Part shown: piece by piece, positions 16,811 through 26,579 of the stretch | Position numbering within the stretch: the first letter of the stretch is position 1 | How the letters are laid out: each line of letters begins with the position of its first letter | Assembly (NCBI GenBank): GCA_947453695.1 | Contig: CANGHW010000006.1 | Span: 1 to 64,000 of the forward strand | Length of the DNA: 64,000 nt | Source: Opitutia bacterium | GTDB taxonomy: Bacteria > Verrucomicrobiota > Verrucomicrobiia > Opitutales > Opitutaceae | Direction: 5' to 3' | Notes under the pieces: generated by a model | The model's database searches: none | The model's input: only the letters and a program-made list of their open reading frames with translations | What the model was told of the DNA's origin: nothing | Translations under genes and position numbers: made by a program

Positions 16811-19646
16811 ACGCGAATTCGTTGGAATTAAAGAGCGCGAGGCAGACATCGGCGAGGGCACGGGTGCGGAGCGGGACGTCGGCGGGAGCGAGATCGGACA
16901 CAAAGTCAGCGTTGGCGTGCAGGTTCTCCTGAAAGATAAATTTCTCGCCGGTGTTTTCCTCGACGGCTTCGCGGCGGATCTCGCGGGGCGGAGGGGGCAT
17001 AAGCGGAGCCTCCGTGGGCAGCAGGGCGGCGATGCTGCGCCAATGCGCGAGGCAGGCGTTAATCTCGGCGGCGCTCGGTGCGCGGGCATAGGTCAACGCG
17101 AAGCAGCGAGTGATCGCCTCGGCATCGGAGGACGATTCCTTCACGGCGCGGGCCGCGAGCGCGAGTGCGCGGGCGTGGCTCGTGGCGCCGTTGAACAAGC
17201 TGAAGACCTGCGGGGTAACCGTGGAGGCGTCGCGACGTTCGCAGGAGAAATCCGGGGTCGGCTGATTGAATACTTCCATCGCGGGATCGGGGAGGCCGCG
17301 GATTTTCAGCGCGTAGAGACTGCGACGGTGGCGTTGGGCTGGAAGCGGATTGGGAATCCAGGCGGAGGCGAAGGTGCCCATCACCTGGCGTGGCTGCAGG
17401 GCGGCTTCGAGATTCATCTCCGGGCGATTCGGGATACCACCGAGGGTCGGGTTGAGTTCGCCGGTGGCGGTGAGCATGGCGTCGCGCAGTTCCTCGGCGC
17501 TGAGACGGCGGGGCGAGAACACGGCGTAACTCGTGCCGGCGGGATCTTTATCGGCGAGGAGTTTGCGATCGGGATGGGAGGAACTGCGGCGGTAAGCCTT
17601 ACTGGTCAGGATGAGGCGATGGAGCGCTTTGAACGACCACCCTTGCTCGACAAAGGTGGCAGCGAGCCAGTCGAGGAGCTCGGGGTGCGTGGGCCGTTTG
17701 CCGGTGCTGCCGAAATTATTCGGGTTGCCGGCGAGCGGTTGGCCGAAGTGCCAAAGCCAGACGCGGTTCACGATGGCGCGGGTGGTGAGGGGATTGTCGG
17801 CGGAGGCGACCCACTCCGCGAACGCCCGGCGGCGGCCCTCGATGGCGTCAGGCACGGGCGCGGGCGGGGCGACGCCAAGCGCGCTGAGCACGCCGGGCGC
17901 GACTTTTTCGCCGAGGGCGAAAGGATCTCCGTAGGTGAGAATGCAGGTCTGCTCGAGTTCGCCCTCGGTCAGGCGATTCGCGGGCATGCGCAGCGGATTG
18001 AAGACGCCTTTCAGCTCAGGCGTGCGCCCATTGTAGACGGCGTGGGCAAAGGGTTCGTAGCGGTCGAACTCCCACTTAAGGCGTTCGAGGCCCTTGCGGG
18101 CGACGCGCTCGTTGCCGAAGTCCTCCGGGCTGAAGCCGACCAGCTTGGGAGGAAACTGGTCCTCGGGCACCTTCTGGCGCGTGAGGGCAGCGCGGGCGGC
18201 ATCGAAGACGCCGGCGAATTCGCGGCGTTGGTTGCCGCGCTCCTGGCTGCGCGCCTGTTCGACGGCGGTGCGCCACCGGGCGGAATCGAGGCCGCGCTCC
18301 TGAAACCATCTTTCGGCCGCGCCGAGCAGTTGGACATCAAGCCGGCGCAGGGTGGCGAGGTAGTCGGCCCGGCGCGGTTCGAGGTATTTCTTTTCCTCGA
18401 AACCGGCGGTGTTTTCGACCGGGAGAAAGGCGGCCGGGCGCTCAGCGAGCTGGGTCGTCGCAAACGTCGCCTGAATCGCGTAGTAGTCGCGGGTCGGCAC
18501 GGGATCGAATTTGTGGTCGTGGCAGCGGGCGCACTGCAGCGACTGGGCGAGGAAAGTCTCGCCGACGCTGTTGGTGACGTCGTCGAGGAAACGTTGGCGG
18601 GCGACCTTGGCTACTTCCATGCCGGTGAGTTCCCAGGGGCCCATACGGAGGAAGCCGGTGGCGACGATCAGCTCCGGATCGCCGGGATCGACCTCGTCAC
18701 CGGCCAGCTGCTCGCGCACGAAGCGGTCGTAGGGTTTGTCGGCGTTGAACGAGCGGACGACGTAATCGCGGTAACGCCAGGCGCTGCCGCGCTCGAAGTC
18801 GTTGGCGAAACCGCTGCTGTCGGCGTAGCGCACGACGTCGAGCCAGTGCTGCGCCTGGCGTTCGCCGTAGTGCGGGCTGGCGAGGAGGCGATCGACGACG
18901 ACGCGGGTCGCGGCGTCTGGGTCGCGGGCGTAGTCAGGGGCGAAAGCGGCGACCTCGGCGGGCGTGGGCGGGAGGCCGGTCAGATCAAACGTCAGCCGAC
19001 GGAGAAGCGTGCGGGCATCGGCCGCCGGCGCGGGCGGGAGGCCGGCGGGAAGACGGGCAGCGAGGAAGGCGTCGATCGGGTGCTCGCCGGGGCGGAGGAC
19101 GAGCGTCGGTTTTTTGACCGGCTGGTAGGCCCACAAGCCCGCGGGCTGGTAACGACGGTTGGTCCAGTCGGCGGAGAGGCCGCCGCTGGTTTTCACGACC
19201 AGGCCGTCTTCGGCAGACCATTGCTCGGCGTGCGCCGCGGCGATTTGTTTTTGTTGCGCAGCGTCGGGCCAGGGCGCGCCGGCGGAGATCCATTCTTTCA
19301 GCCAGCCCATCTGTTGAGCCGAGAGCTGGTCGGGCTCTTTGGGCGGCATCGGTTTCCAGTCCTGGCTGGCGCGGTGCACGGCGAGCCAAAGCGGACTCTC
19401 GTCTGGCTTTCCCGGCACGACTGCGGGACGGTTGCTATCGCCGCCGAGCATCAGCTCCGTGCGACTACGCAGATCGAGCCCGCCCTTGATCTTGGCCTCA
19501 TCATCGCCGTGGCAGGAGAGGCATTTCTCTTTCAACAGCGGCCAGACACGCCGCACGAAATGGACCTCAGGATCCGTCGACAATGCACCGAACAACGGAG
19601 CCGTGCCCAGGGCGGTCGCGCAGACGATCAGGGTAACGCGCAGCAT
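16800..19646 (-). CDS. PSD1 (DUF1549/DUF1553) cytochrome c protein
   Basis: 948 residues with a signal peptide (LRVTLIVCATALGTAPLFG). The N-terminal planctomycete cytochrome c domain carries CLSCH at residues 42-46. DUF1549 follows at about 195-390 (HPIDAFLAARL, LLRRLTFDLTGLPPTPAEVA, then CARCHDHKFDPVPTRDYY, a second CxxCH, at about 369). The C-terminal DUF1553 domain is at about 590-870 (NPLTTRAIVNRVWLWHFGQP, HPELLDWLAATF, LILTSKAYRRSS). It directly precedes its DUF1501 partner with an 11-base overlap. A periplasmic redox role in sugar catabolism is assumed for the family but not demonstrated. Confidence 0.9.
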   Translation of the reverse strand: MLRVTLIVCATALGTAPLFGALSTDPEVHFVRRVWPLLKEKCLSCHGDDEAKIKGGLDLRSRTELMLGGDSNRPAVVPGKPDESPLWLAVHRASQDWKPMPPKEPDQLSAQQMGWLKEWISAGAPWPDAAQQKQIAAAHAEQWSAEDGLVVKTSGGLSADWTNRRYQPAGLWAYQPVKKPTLVLRPGEHPIDAFLAARLPAGLPPAPAADARTLLRRLTFDLTGLPPTPAEVAAFAPDYARDPDAATRVVVDRLLASPHYGERQAQHWLDVVRYADSSGFANDFERGSAWRYRDYVVRSFNADKPYDRFVREQLAGDEVDPGDPELIVATGFLRMGPWELTGMEVAKVARQRFLDDVTNSVGETFLAQSLQCARCHDHKFDPVPTRDYYAIQATFATTQLAERPAAFLPVENTAGFEEKKYLEPRRADYLATLRRLDVQLLGAAERWFQERGLDSARWRTAVEQARSQERGNQRREFAGVFDAARAALTRQKVPEDQFPPKLVGFSPEDFGNERVARKGLERLKWEFDRYEPFAHAVYNGRTPELKGVFNPLRMPANRLTEGELEQTCILTYGDPFALGEKVAPGVLSALGVAPPAPVPDAIEGRRRAFAEWVASADNPLTTRAIVNRVWLWHFGQPLAGNPNNFGSTGKRPTHPELLDWLAATFVEQGWSFKALHRLILTSKAYRRSSSHPDRKLLADKDPAGTSYAVFSPRRLSAEELRDAMLTATGELNPTLGGIPNRPEMNLEAALQPRQVMGTFASAWIPNPLPAQRHRRSLYALKIRGLPDPAMEVFNQPTPDFSCERRDASTVTPQVFSLFNGATSHARALALAARAVKESSSDAEAITRCFALTYARAPSAAEINACLAHWRSIAALLPTEAPLMPPPPREIRREAVEENTGEKFIFQENLHANADFVSDLAPADVPLRTRALADVCLALFNSNEFAYVD

Positions 19647-19680
19647 GTGTTGAGCAGGAGGCCGGCAATTCCGGGAAATT

Positions 19681-22122
19681 TCAAGGCCCGCGGGGCGGCC
19701 GGAGAAACGCCAGGAGATCGGCGATCTCCCCGGCGGTGAAGTGATCCAAGAGGCCGGCGGGCATGAGCGAAATCTTGGACGCCGTCACGGACACGACGTC
19801 GGCCTCCTTGAGTCGCACACCTTGAGCGGGATCGAAGAGGTTTTCCGCGAGGACGAGACCTTGTTCAGTGTAATTGATAATGCGACCGGTGAGGCGGCGG
19901 CCGTCGCGGAGGACGAGCTCGGAGGTGCCGTATTGATCGCCGATCTCGCGGCTGGGGTCGACGATGGCTTCGATGAGGTCGCGGGGCGCCAGACGGCTGC
20001 CAGCCGCCGTGAGATCCGGCCCGACGGCGCCACCTTCACCGCTGCAAGTGTGACAGGCGAAGCAGCCGGCGGCGGCAAACACGCGCCGGCCTCGGGCTGG
20101 GTCTCGCAGTCCCGTAACAGTCGCGGTGCCGGCCACCAGCTCGTCCACCGTCCAAGCGCGCACGAACGATCGGTCGCTGGACTGGCCCGGTGCGACGGCT
20201 GGCGCCGGAGCCAACGAGGCCTCCAGGCCGGGACGTTCGGCGGCGGGCGCGCTGGCGACGAATTCTTTGCGCAGTTCCTTCAACAGCAGTGAAAAACTCG
20301 CGCCGCCGCGCCAACCGGCCGTCGTCCGGAGCCAGTCGAAATACCGCGCGCGCTGGGCCGGCGTCCACGCTCCACTGCGGGCGCGCAGCGTGCGCGCGAG
20401 ATCAAGCTGGGCTTCATGGGTCAGTGCGGTGGCGAGCGCGGCGAAGCCCCGCGCCAGCGCCTCCGGTGCGTCGAGAAAAACCAGCAACTCGAGCAGGCGA
20501 GCGTTGCGGACGGGGGCATTGTTCGGAAACAGCGGCGATACGAGCGCCGCCCACGTCACGCGCGTTTCGGCCGAAATCTCTCCGCCGCGAATCAGGGTCA
20601 AGGTCAGCACCCGCAGCGCTTCGTCGCGCAGGTCGGGAGCAAGTGCGGGCGTGAAATGCCGCTGCAACGCGCCCAGCAGGCCGACCTGGTGCCCGGCGGC
20701 GTCGACGCGAGCCAAGGCCAACAGGGCAGCGAGCGCCGGGCGCGGCGCGGGCTCGGCGAGGGCGCGCTGGGCCCAGGCGACGGGAGGCTGGGACTCGAGG
20801 GCCGTGCGTGCCGCCCGGCGCACCAGCGGATCGGTCGAAGCGAGCGCAGGCCAGGCGCGGCCAACGGCGTCGGTGGCCACGTGCCCATGAAACATTTCCA
20901 GAGCTGCGCGTCCTGCGACCTCCGGCGGTGGCGGGGGCAACGCCGGCGCGACCCGGGCGCCCGGTTCCCCGGACCAAGTCAGCCGGTAGAGCGCGGACTG
21001 GGTGCGGCGTCCGCCGGTGGCGACGTAGAGTGCGCCGTCGGCGGGATTCACGCACAGGGCGGTGACGGGCAACGGCACGCCGGTGACGATCTCTTCAGGT
21101 GTAGCGCGAAACGTCGCTCCGGCGGGTGCGAGATGCAGGGCCAAGATCCGCCCGTAACTCCAGTCCGCCACCCACAAGGCGGTGCGAAGGCGAGCGGGCA
21201 ACCGGGCCTCACGTGGAAACAACACGGCCGTGGGCGAGCCGAGCCCGAGCGGCAACACAGCCGGCCAACCGTCGGGCCCGTCTTCCGGGACCTTGGCAAT
21301 GCCGCCGCGCCAGCCAAAATCGGCGCCGCTCACGACATGCAGCACCCGCGTGGGACGATACCAAGGGAGGTTGATTTCGAACTCGGTATCGGAATCGAAC
21401 GTGAAGAGTTCGCCGCGGGGATCGACCGCAAGGGTGTAGGCATTGCGGAGACCACCCGCGATGCGTTCCCACGCGCGGCCCTCGAGGTCGGTGCGGGCCA
21501 CCCAGCCGCCGCCCAGCCGGCCTTTGGATTCGCTGCCGAGGACAGTGGGCACCGGCGGCAAGAGGGTGTCGTCGCGCCAGAGTGCCGGCACGCGGGATCG
21601 GACGAGCGGGGGCGGAGGGGTGGCATTGCCGGCGAGCACGTAGAGCGAACGCCCGTCGGGCGCGGGCACGACGGCGTGGGGGCCGTGCTCACCATCGCCT
21701 TCGAGCGCTTGGAGCAGTTCAACGCGGTCGAGGCGTCCGTCGCCGTCGGTATCGCGCAAGCGGTAGAGGCCGGTAGCGGAAACATTTTTCTGGGCCGCGA
21801 CGGCGTAGAGATCGCGCCCCACCCAAGTGAGGCCGTGCACTCCGCCAATCGGCAACGGCAAGGCGCGGGCCGTGACGGCCTCTCCAAGACGCGGCGGCAA
21901 CGTCACCTGATAGAGTGGTCCGTATTGGTCCGAAGCAAGCAGTCCACCCGCCCCATCCGGAGCCAACGCCACCCACGAGCCCTGGGACTCGCGCGGAACG
22001 GCATAAATTTTTTCGAGCGTGAAGCCGGGTGCGACCTTGAAGGCCGGCCCAGCGGGATCAGCGCCCATCGCCGAGGCCAAGGCCGCGACCCAACAGAGCG
22101 AAGTGATGATGCGAAGATTCAT
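19681..22122 (-). CDS. PVC-type c-type cytochrome with sorbosone-dehydrogenase-like beta-propeller
   Basis: 813 residues with a signal peptide (MNLRIITSLCWVAALASAMG). Residues about 30-400 form a PQQ/NHL-type propeller (VAPGFTLEKIYAVPRESQGS, DTDGDGRLDRVELLQALEGD, YTLAVDPRGELFTFDSDTEF). About 410-660 is helical, HEAT-like. The C-terminal cytochrome domain has CFACH at about residue 686, followed by GAVGPDLTAAGSRLAPRDL and ISLMPAGLLDHFTAGEIADL. It is the same architecture as the protein at 4338-7418 but clearly diverged. It lies 34 bases beyond the PSD1 start and downstream of the sulfatases on the same strand, so it fits an operon of periplasmic redox proteins. Confidence 0.86.
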   Translation of the reverse strand: MNLRIITSLCWVAALASAMGADPAGPAFKVAPGFTLEKIYAVPRESQGSWVALAPDGAGGLLASDQYGPLYQVTLPPRLGEAVTARALPLPIGGVHGLTWVGRDLYAVAAQKNVSATGLYRLRDTDGDGRLDRVELLQALEGDGEHGPHAVVPAPDGRSLYVLAGNATPPPPLVRSRVPALWRDDTLLPPVPTVLGSESKGRLGGGWVARTDLEGRAWERIAGGLRNAYTLAVDPRGELFTFDSDTEFEINLPWYRPTRVLHVVSGADFGWRGGIAKVPEDGPDGWPAVLPLGLGSPTAVLFPREARLPARLRTALWVADWSYGRILALHLAPAGATFRATPEEIVTGVPLPVTALCVNPADGALYVATGGRRTQSALYRLTWSGEPGARVAPALPPPPPEVAGRAALEMFHGHVATDAVGRAWPALASTDPLVRRAARTALESQPPVAWAQRALAEPAPRPALAALLALARVDAAGHQVGLLGALQRHFTPALAPDLRDEALRVLTLTLIRGGEISAETRVTWAALVSPLFPNNAPVRNARLLELLVFLDAPEALARGFAALATALTHEAQLDLARTLRARSGAWTPAQRARYFDWLRTTAGWRGGASFSLLLKELRKEFVASAPAAERPGLEASLAPAPAVAPGQSSDRSFVRAWTVDELVAGTATVTGLRDPARGRRVFAAAGCFACHTCSGEGGAVGPDLTAAGSRLAPRDLIEAIVDPSREIGDQYGTSELVLRDGRRLTGRIINYTEQGLVLAENLFDPAQGVRLKEADVVSVTASKISLMPAGLLDHFTAGEIADLLAFLRPPRGP

Positions 22123-22192
22123 CGGGCAAGAGGCTCAGAAGGGTTGGCGGCTGTGCACGTGATGGCGGGCCGTGGATCGAGGGCCCGGGCGA

Positions 22193-23620
22193 TCAACGCC
22201 ACCGCGGCTCGATTTGTTGGGCGTTCCATTTTTCCCAGAGGGCAGCGAGAGCAGCGACGCGATCAGGTGCGCGCACAGCGAGGTTTTCTTTCTCGGAAAT
22301 ATCGTGCGCTAAATCGTAAAGTTCCCAACTGCCACCGTTGTCGCGGATGATTTTCCAATCACCGGCGCGTAGCGCGTGTTTTTTGCCGACGCGCCAGTGC
22401 AGCGCCTCGTGCGGGGCGGTGGCCGTCTCGCCGACTATCAGAGGGAGGAGGTTGGCGCCGTCGAGCGTTTCGCCGACCGCGACGCCGGCGGCAGCCTGCG
22501 CGGTCGCCGTGAGATCGAAGGCCATCACGGGTTGCGCGAGCGTCCGGCCCGGCGGGATGCGGCCGGGCCAAGCGACGATCATCGGAACGCGGATGCCACC
22601 GTCGTAAAGCTGGCCCTTCTCGCCGCGCAGCGGAGCATTGGACGAGGTGAGTTCGCGGGTGGGGCCGCCGTTGTCGCTGAGGAAGACGATGAGGGTGTTT
22701 TCCGCGAGGCCCTGCTCGCGGAGCTGCGCGACGAGGCGACCAACGCTGTCGTCGAGGTGCGCGAGCATCGCGGCGAAAATGCGCCGATGCAGGTCGGGGA
22801 GGTGAGCAAATTTCGCGAGATAGGCATCGGCCCCCTGCATCGGGCTGTGGACCGCGTTGTAGGCGAGGTAGAGAAACCACGGCTGAGCGCGGTGGCGCGC
22901 GATAAAGCTGCCGGCCTCGCGCGTGAAGGCATCCGTGAGATTCGCGCGCTCGTCGACCGGCTGGCTATTGCGCAGGATGGGGTTGTCGGCGTCGTAGTCG
23001 GGCTCGTGGTTATTGAGGTGCGTGCTCCAAACGATGCGGCCATCGGGCGAGGTCCAGCGGCCCTTGCCGCCGTCGGGCAGCGCGCGCCGGCGCAGCCACG
23101 ACACGACACCCTCCCAAGGTAGCGGCACGTAGGTGTGGCCCTCGTGGAGGAAGCCGAAAAACTCGTCGAAGCCACGACGCTGCGGGTGAAATTCCGCTGT
23201 GCCACCGAGGTGCCACTTACCGACAAGGGCGGTCGCGTAGCCGGAATCACGGAGACGATCGGTGACAGTTTTCTCAGCCACGGGGAGACCGATGCCGGGC
23301 GCGGCGTTCTTCGCACCGATGGGATTGAACTCAAAACCAAAACGCGTCTGGTAGCGCCCCGTGAGCAGGGCCGCGCGCGACGCGGCGCAGAACGGCGCCG
23401 TCACATAGCCATGGGTGAAACGCACGCCGCCCGCCGCGAGAGCATCGAGGTGCGGCGTGGGAATGTCGCGTCCGCCGTAGCTGCCCAGTTCACCATAGCC
23501 GAGATCGTCGGCGACAATGAAGAGAACATTGGGCCGGCGGGCCACAACCGGCTCGGCGGAGGACCCGAAGGAACATCCAATGATAAGAGCGAAACAAGCG
23601 AGCCAGGTGCGAGCGATCAT
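22193..23620 (-). CDS. Sulfatase, arylsulfatase type (CAASR)
   Basis: 475 residues from the ATG at 23620, with signal peptide MIARTWLACFALIIGCSFGS. Motifs: RPNVLFIVADDLGYGELGSY (metal ligands), CAASRAALLTGRYQTRFGFE (Cys to formylglycine; Ala in place of the common Pro, as in some S1 families), VGKWHLGG and FLSDNGGPTRELTSSNAPLR. The C-terminus ends QQIEPRWR. Second of two adjacent sulfatase genes that follow the third at 25118; 22 bases separate it from the upstream gene. Resembles GalNAc-4-sulfatase or arylsulfatase B-like enzymes in the long FGFEFNPIG insert; specificity not assigned. Confidence 0.88.
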   Translation of the reverse strand: MIARTWLACFALIIGCSFGSSAEPVVARRPNVLFIVADDLGYGELGSYGGRDIPTPHLDALAAGGVRFTHGYVTAPFCAASRAALLTGRYQTRFGFEFNPIGAKNAAPGIGLPVAEKTVTDRLRDSGYATALVGKWHLGGTAEFHPQRRGFDEFFGFLHEGHTYVPLPWEGVVSWLRRRALPDGGKGRWTSPDGRIVWSTHLNNHEPDYDADNPILRNSQPVDERANLTDAFTREAGSFIARHRAQPWFLYLAYNAVHSPMQGADAYLAKFAHLPDLHRRIFAAMLAHLDDSVGRLVAQLREQGLAENTLIVFLSDNGGPTRELTSSNAPLRGEKGQLYDGGIRVPMIVAWPGRIPPGRTLAQPVMAFDLTATAQAAAGVAVGETLDGANLLPLIVGETATAPHEALHWRVGKKHALRAGDWKIIRDNGGSWELYDLAHDISEKENLAVRAPDRVAALAALWEKWNAQQIEPRWR

Positions 23621-23642
23621 GCGACGAGGGGTAAGGTGGGGC

Positions 23643-25121
23643 TCACGATTTCGGCCGCTGTGAAGTTTCCTGCAATGCCCGGGTGGGATCGTAGCGCGGA
23701 TTTTCCACCGGAAGTTCGGCCGGCACGGATTTGAGCCAGGACCGGAGTTGATCGCGCATGCGGGCCGTCCGGACGGGTTCCGTCCGGGCGAGGTCGTGGC
23801 GCTCACCCACGTCGTCGCGGAGATTGAACAATTCCACGCGGCCGACCGGGCGATAGGTGTCGGTCTCATCAAAGTAGTCGCCAAACGACTCGATGAGTTT
23901 CCAGTCGCCCTCGCGGATCACTGCGCTGGGTGTCGCAGCCCAACGCAGATCGTAGAGCGGCAAGTGCCAGTAGAGCGCCCGGACCGGGAGAGCGCCGCCG
24001 CGGAGAAGCGGTAGCAAATTCGCTCCGTCGACCGCGTAGCCGGCCGGCGGCGCGGAGTCGGCCGCGGCCAACAGGGTGGGCAACCAATCGACGACATGGA
24101 CGGGCGTCGCCTCGACCGAGCCCGGCCGAATCTGGCCGGGCCAGCGCACGAGGCAGGGCACACGGATGCCGCCCTCGTATGCGCTGCCTTTGCCTTCGCG
24201 CAGCGGAGCGTTGTCGAACTGCAGCTCGGCCACGCGGAGCGTGGTGATACGGCCCGCACCTTCACCCTTGAAGTCTTTGGCATCGAACAAGCGATTCACG
24301 CCGCCGTTGTCGCTGAGGAAGACGACGAGCGTGTTTTCGCGGAGCTTGAGTTCGTCGAGCTTCGCAAGGAGGCGGCCGACGGAGTGGTCGAGGTGCTCGA
24401 TCGCGGCGCGATAGGTGGCGTTGCCGAGGCCGACGACGGGGGCGCCCTGCGCGAGGTATTTGGCTACGAGCGATTCCGGAGCGCTGACTTTTCCGTGGAT
24501 GGTGTGATGCGCGAGGTAGAAAAACCACGGCTCCGTGCGGTGCGCCTCGATGAACTGCATCGCCTGCGCGGTGAGGTAATCGACTTGTTTGTCGCCTTCG
24601 TTGGGACTGCCGGGACCGCGCGGTGCGACAAAATTGAAACCATAGGCGGCGCCGGCGGCCGGTTTGAGGCCGTTGTAATCGCCATCAGCCCCGGTGGTGA
24701 GATGCCACTTGCCGGCGGTGCCGGTGACGTAGCCTGCGCTTCGCAGGCCCTTGGGCAGATTGTAGGCCTCCCGCGGGAACTGTTCGCGAAACGCCGGTTC
24801 CGTCATTCGAGCCCACGGCGAGCCATACCAAGGGATGACGTGCCACATGCCGTTGCGCGCGGTATGCTGGCCGCTGAGCAAAGCAGCCCGCGTCGGCGTG
24901 CATTGCGGCATCACATAGGCGTCGGTAAAGCGCATGCCTTCCGCCGCGAGACGATCGAGGTGCGGCGTGGCCACGAGCTTATTGCCGTAGGAGGAGAGCG
25001 TGGCGTAGCCCTGATCGTCGGTGAGGATGAAGAGGATATTGGGTCGCGGCAGGCCGGCCGCACTCACGGCCCCAGCCAGGGCGCAAACGGCGGACAACAG
25101 GGCGATGCGGAGAAGTTTCAT
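23643..25121 (-). CDS. Sulfatase, arylsulfatase type (CTPTR)
   Basis: 492 residues, signal peptide MKLLRIALLSAVCALAGAVS. Motifs: RPNILFILTDDQGYATLSSY, CTPTRAALLSGQHTARNGMW around the formylglycine Cys, AGKWHLTTG, FYLAHHTIHGK and FLSDNGGVNRLFDA, then GKGSAYEGGIRVPCLVRWPG. The start ATG overlaps the stop of the upstream sulfatase gene in ATGA (25118-25121), which implies coupled translation. Likely periplasmic exo- or endo-sulfatase; substrate unknown. Confidence 0.9.
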   Translation of the reverse strand: MKLLRIALLSAVCALAGAVSAAGLPRPNILFILTDDQGYATLSSYGNKLVATPHLDRLAAEGMRFTDAYVMPQCTPTRAALLSGQHTARNGMWHVIPWYGSPWARMTEPAFREQFPREAYNLPKGLRSAGYVTGTAGKWHLTTGADGDYNGLKPAAGAAYGFNFVAPRGPGSPNEGDKQVDYLTAQAMQFIEAHRTEPWFFYLAHHTIHGKVSAPESLVAKYLAQGAPVVGLGNATYRAAIEHLDHSVGRLLAKLDELKLRENTLVVFLSDNGGVNRLFDAKDFKGEGAGRITTLRVAELQFDNAPLREGKGSAYEGGIRVPCLVRWPGQIRPGSVEATPVHVVDWLPTLLAAADSAPPAGYAVDGANLLPLLRGGALPVRALYWHLPLYDLRWAATPSAVIREGDWKLIESFGDYFDETDTYRPVGRVELFNLRDDVGERHDLARTEPVRTARMRDQLRSWLKSVPAELPVENPRYDPTRALQETSQRPKS

Positions 25122-26539
25122 GGAGGCGGCGCCGGGGTCGGGTCGCGGAGCAGTCGGGCCAGACTAGCGATCTCAGCACGAAGGGAAGAATCTTTCGCCA
25201 AATTGCGCTGCTCTCCGGGATCGGCGGCGTGATCGTAGAGCTCCGTGCCCGCGCGGCCTTCGTCCCACTCGGTGTAGCGCCAGCGCTCGGTGCGCACGGA
25301 GCGGCCCATCTTGTTGCCCGGGCGCTGCACCTGCGTAAATGCGGGACGGCTCCAGGCAGCTGAAGGGTTCTCCAGCAAAGGCCGCAGGCTCACACCCGCG
25401 AGACCGGCCGGCGTCAGCACGCCGCAGAGATCGGCGAGCGTCGGAAAGAGATCGACGAACTCGACGATGCGCGACGTGGCGCGGCCGTTGCCTTGGGCGC
25501 CAGGCAGGACGATCACGAGCGGGGCGCGGGCACTCTCTTCGAAGAGGGTGCCTTTGTGCCAGAGGCCGTGTTCGCCGAGGTGCCAGCCGTGGTCGCCGAT
25601 CATCACGATGATCGTATCCGAAGCGTGGCCGGTGCGCTCGAGGGCGACTAGGAGCCGCCCGAGTTGGGCATCCATGAACGTGGTGCTCGCGTAGTAGGCC
25701 TGGAGCATCTTGAGCATGTCCTCGGGGACGCCGTAGTTGGCCTTGGGATTGGTAAACGCGAGAGCGGGAACGCCCTCACGCGAGCCCGGATCAGGTAGCC
25801 GAAGCGAGTCGAGGGGATAGAGGTCAAAATACTTCTTCGGCGCGATCCATGCGGCGTGTGGACGTCGAAAACCGACGGCGAGGAAGAACGGTTGGTCGCG
25901 TTTTACTTCGAGGAGCGCAATGGCGTCGCGCACCGCCTGGCCGTCGTCCTGATCGTCGTCGTCACCCTCGGCCATGAGGCGGTAGTTGAGCACGTCGTTG
26001 GGCTGGGGCCCGCCGGCGAGGTGAAGGCGATCGCCCTTGGCACCGAGTTCGGTGGGCTTGGTGTTGACGCGAAAATCCCACGAGCGGGCGTCGTCGAGTT
26101 TCCACGTGCCCGGTTTGTCGTCGGGTCGGCGTGGATCCCATTGGCTGACGTGAAAGATTTTCGAGATCGACGCGGTGAAGTAACCGCTCTCCCGCAATCG
26201 CTGCGGCAGCGTCACCGCCTCGGGCAGCGTGGAGCGGAGCGCGGTGTCATTGCCGTAGATGCGGGTGGTGTCGGGGCGCAGGCCGGAGAGGAAGGAATTC
26301 CGCGACGGGTTGCAGACGGGGTATTGGACATAGGCGCGATCAAAGCGCACTCCACGCGCCGCCAACGCGTCGAAGTGCGGCGTCTGCACGACCTTGTCGC
26401 CATAGGCGCCGACGTGCGTGCAAAGATCGTCTGCGACGATGAAGAGGACGTTGGGGCGGCGGGGTGCGGCCACGAGGGCGCTGAGGAAGATCGGAGCGAG
26501 GAGCGCGACGAAAGCGAGGGACCGATAATGGCGTTGCAT
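25118..26539 (-). CDS. Sulfatase, iduronate-2-sulfatase-like (CNPSR)
   Basis: 473 residues from the ATG at 26539; the open frame extends 37 codons further up but lacks sense as a leader, while the chosen start gives signal peptide MQRHYRSLAFVALLAPIFLS. Motifs: RPNVLFIVADDLCTHVGAYG, CNPSRNSFLSGLRPDTTRIY, FHVSQW, FLAVGFRRPHAAWIAPKKYF, and GDHGWHLGEHGLWHKGTLFE. The PSR-SFL-G-RPDTTR and LGEHG-W-K patterns are those of iduronate-2-sulfatases as I remember them (S1_7-like). This is resemblance, not proof of substrate. First of three tandem sulfatases downstream of the TonB receptor gene (41 bases between). Confidence 0.9.
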   Translation of the reverse strand: MQRHYRSLAFVALLAPIFLSALVAAPRRPNVLFIVADDLCTHVGAYGDKVVQTPHFDALAARGVRFDRAYVQYPVCNPSRNSFLSGLRPDTTRIYGNDTALRSTLPEAVTLPQRLRESGYFTASISKIFHVSQWDPRRPDDKPGTWKLDDARSWDFRVNTKPTELGAKGDRLHLAGGPQPNDVLNYRLMAEGDDDDQDDGQAVRDAIALLEVKRDQPFFLAVGFRRPHAAWIAPKKYFDLYPLDSLRLPDPGSREGVPALAFTNPKANYGVPEDMLKMLQAYYASTTFMDAQLGRLLVALERTGHASDTIIVMIGDHGWHLGEHGLWHKGTLFEESARAPLVIVLPGAQGNGRATSRIVEFVDLFPTLADLCGVLTPAGLAGVSLRPLLENPSAAWSRPAFTQVQRPGNKMGRSVRTERWRYTEWDEGRAGTELYDHAADPGEQRNLAKDSSLRAEIASLARLLRDPTPAPPP

Positions 26540-26579
26540 GAAGTGGTGTGCGGAGGCTCGCCGCGCCCGCGCGTGCCGG

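Noticed and set aside
16917-19739. 940-codon plus-strand open frame opposite the PSD1 gene
   Set aside because: It is the antisense shadow of the 948-residue PSD1 protein in GC-rich DNA. It has Gly/Glu/Val-rich sequence with no motif, whereas the minus strand has full family signatures.
20416-22350. 644-codon plus-strand open frame opposite the propeller-cytochrome gene
   Set aside because: Antisense shadow, and it runs across the gap into the next gene.
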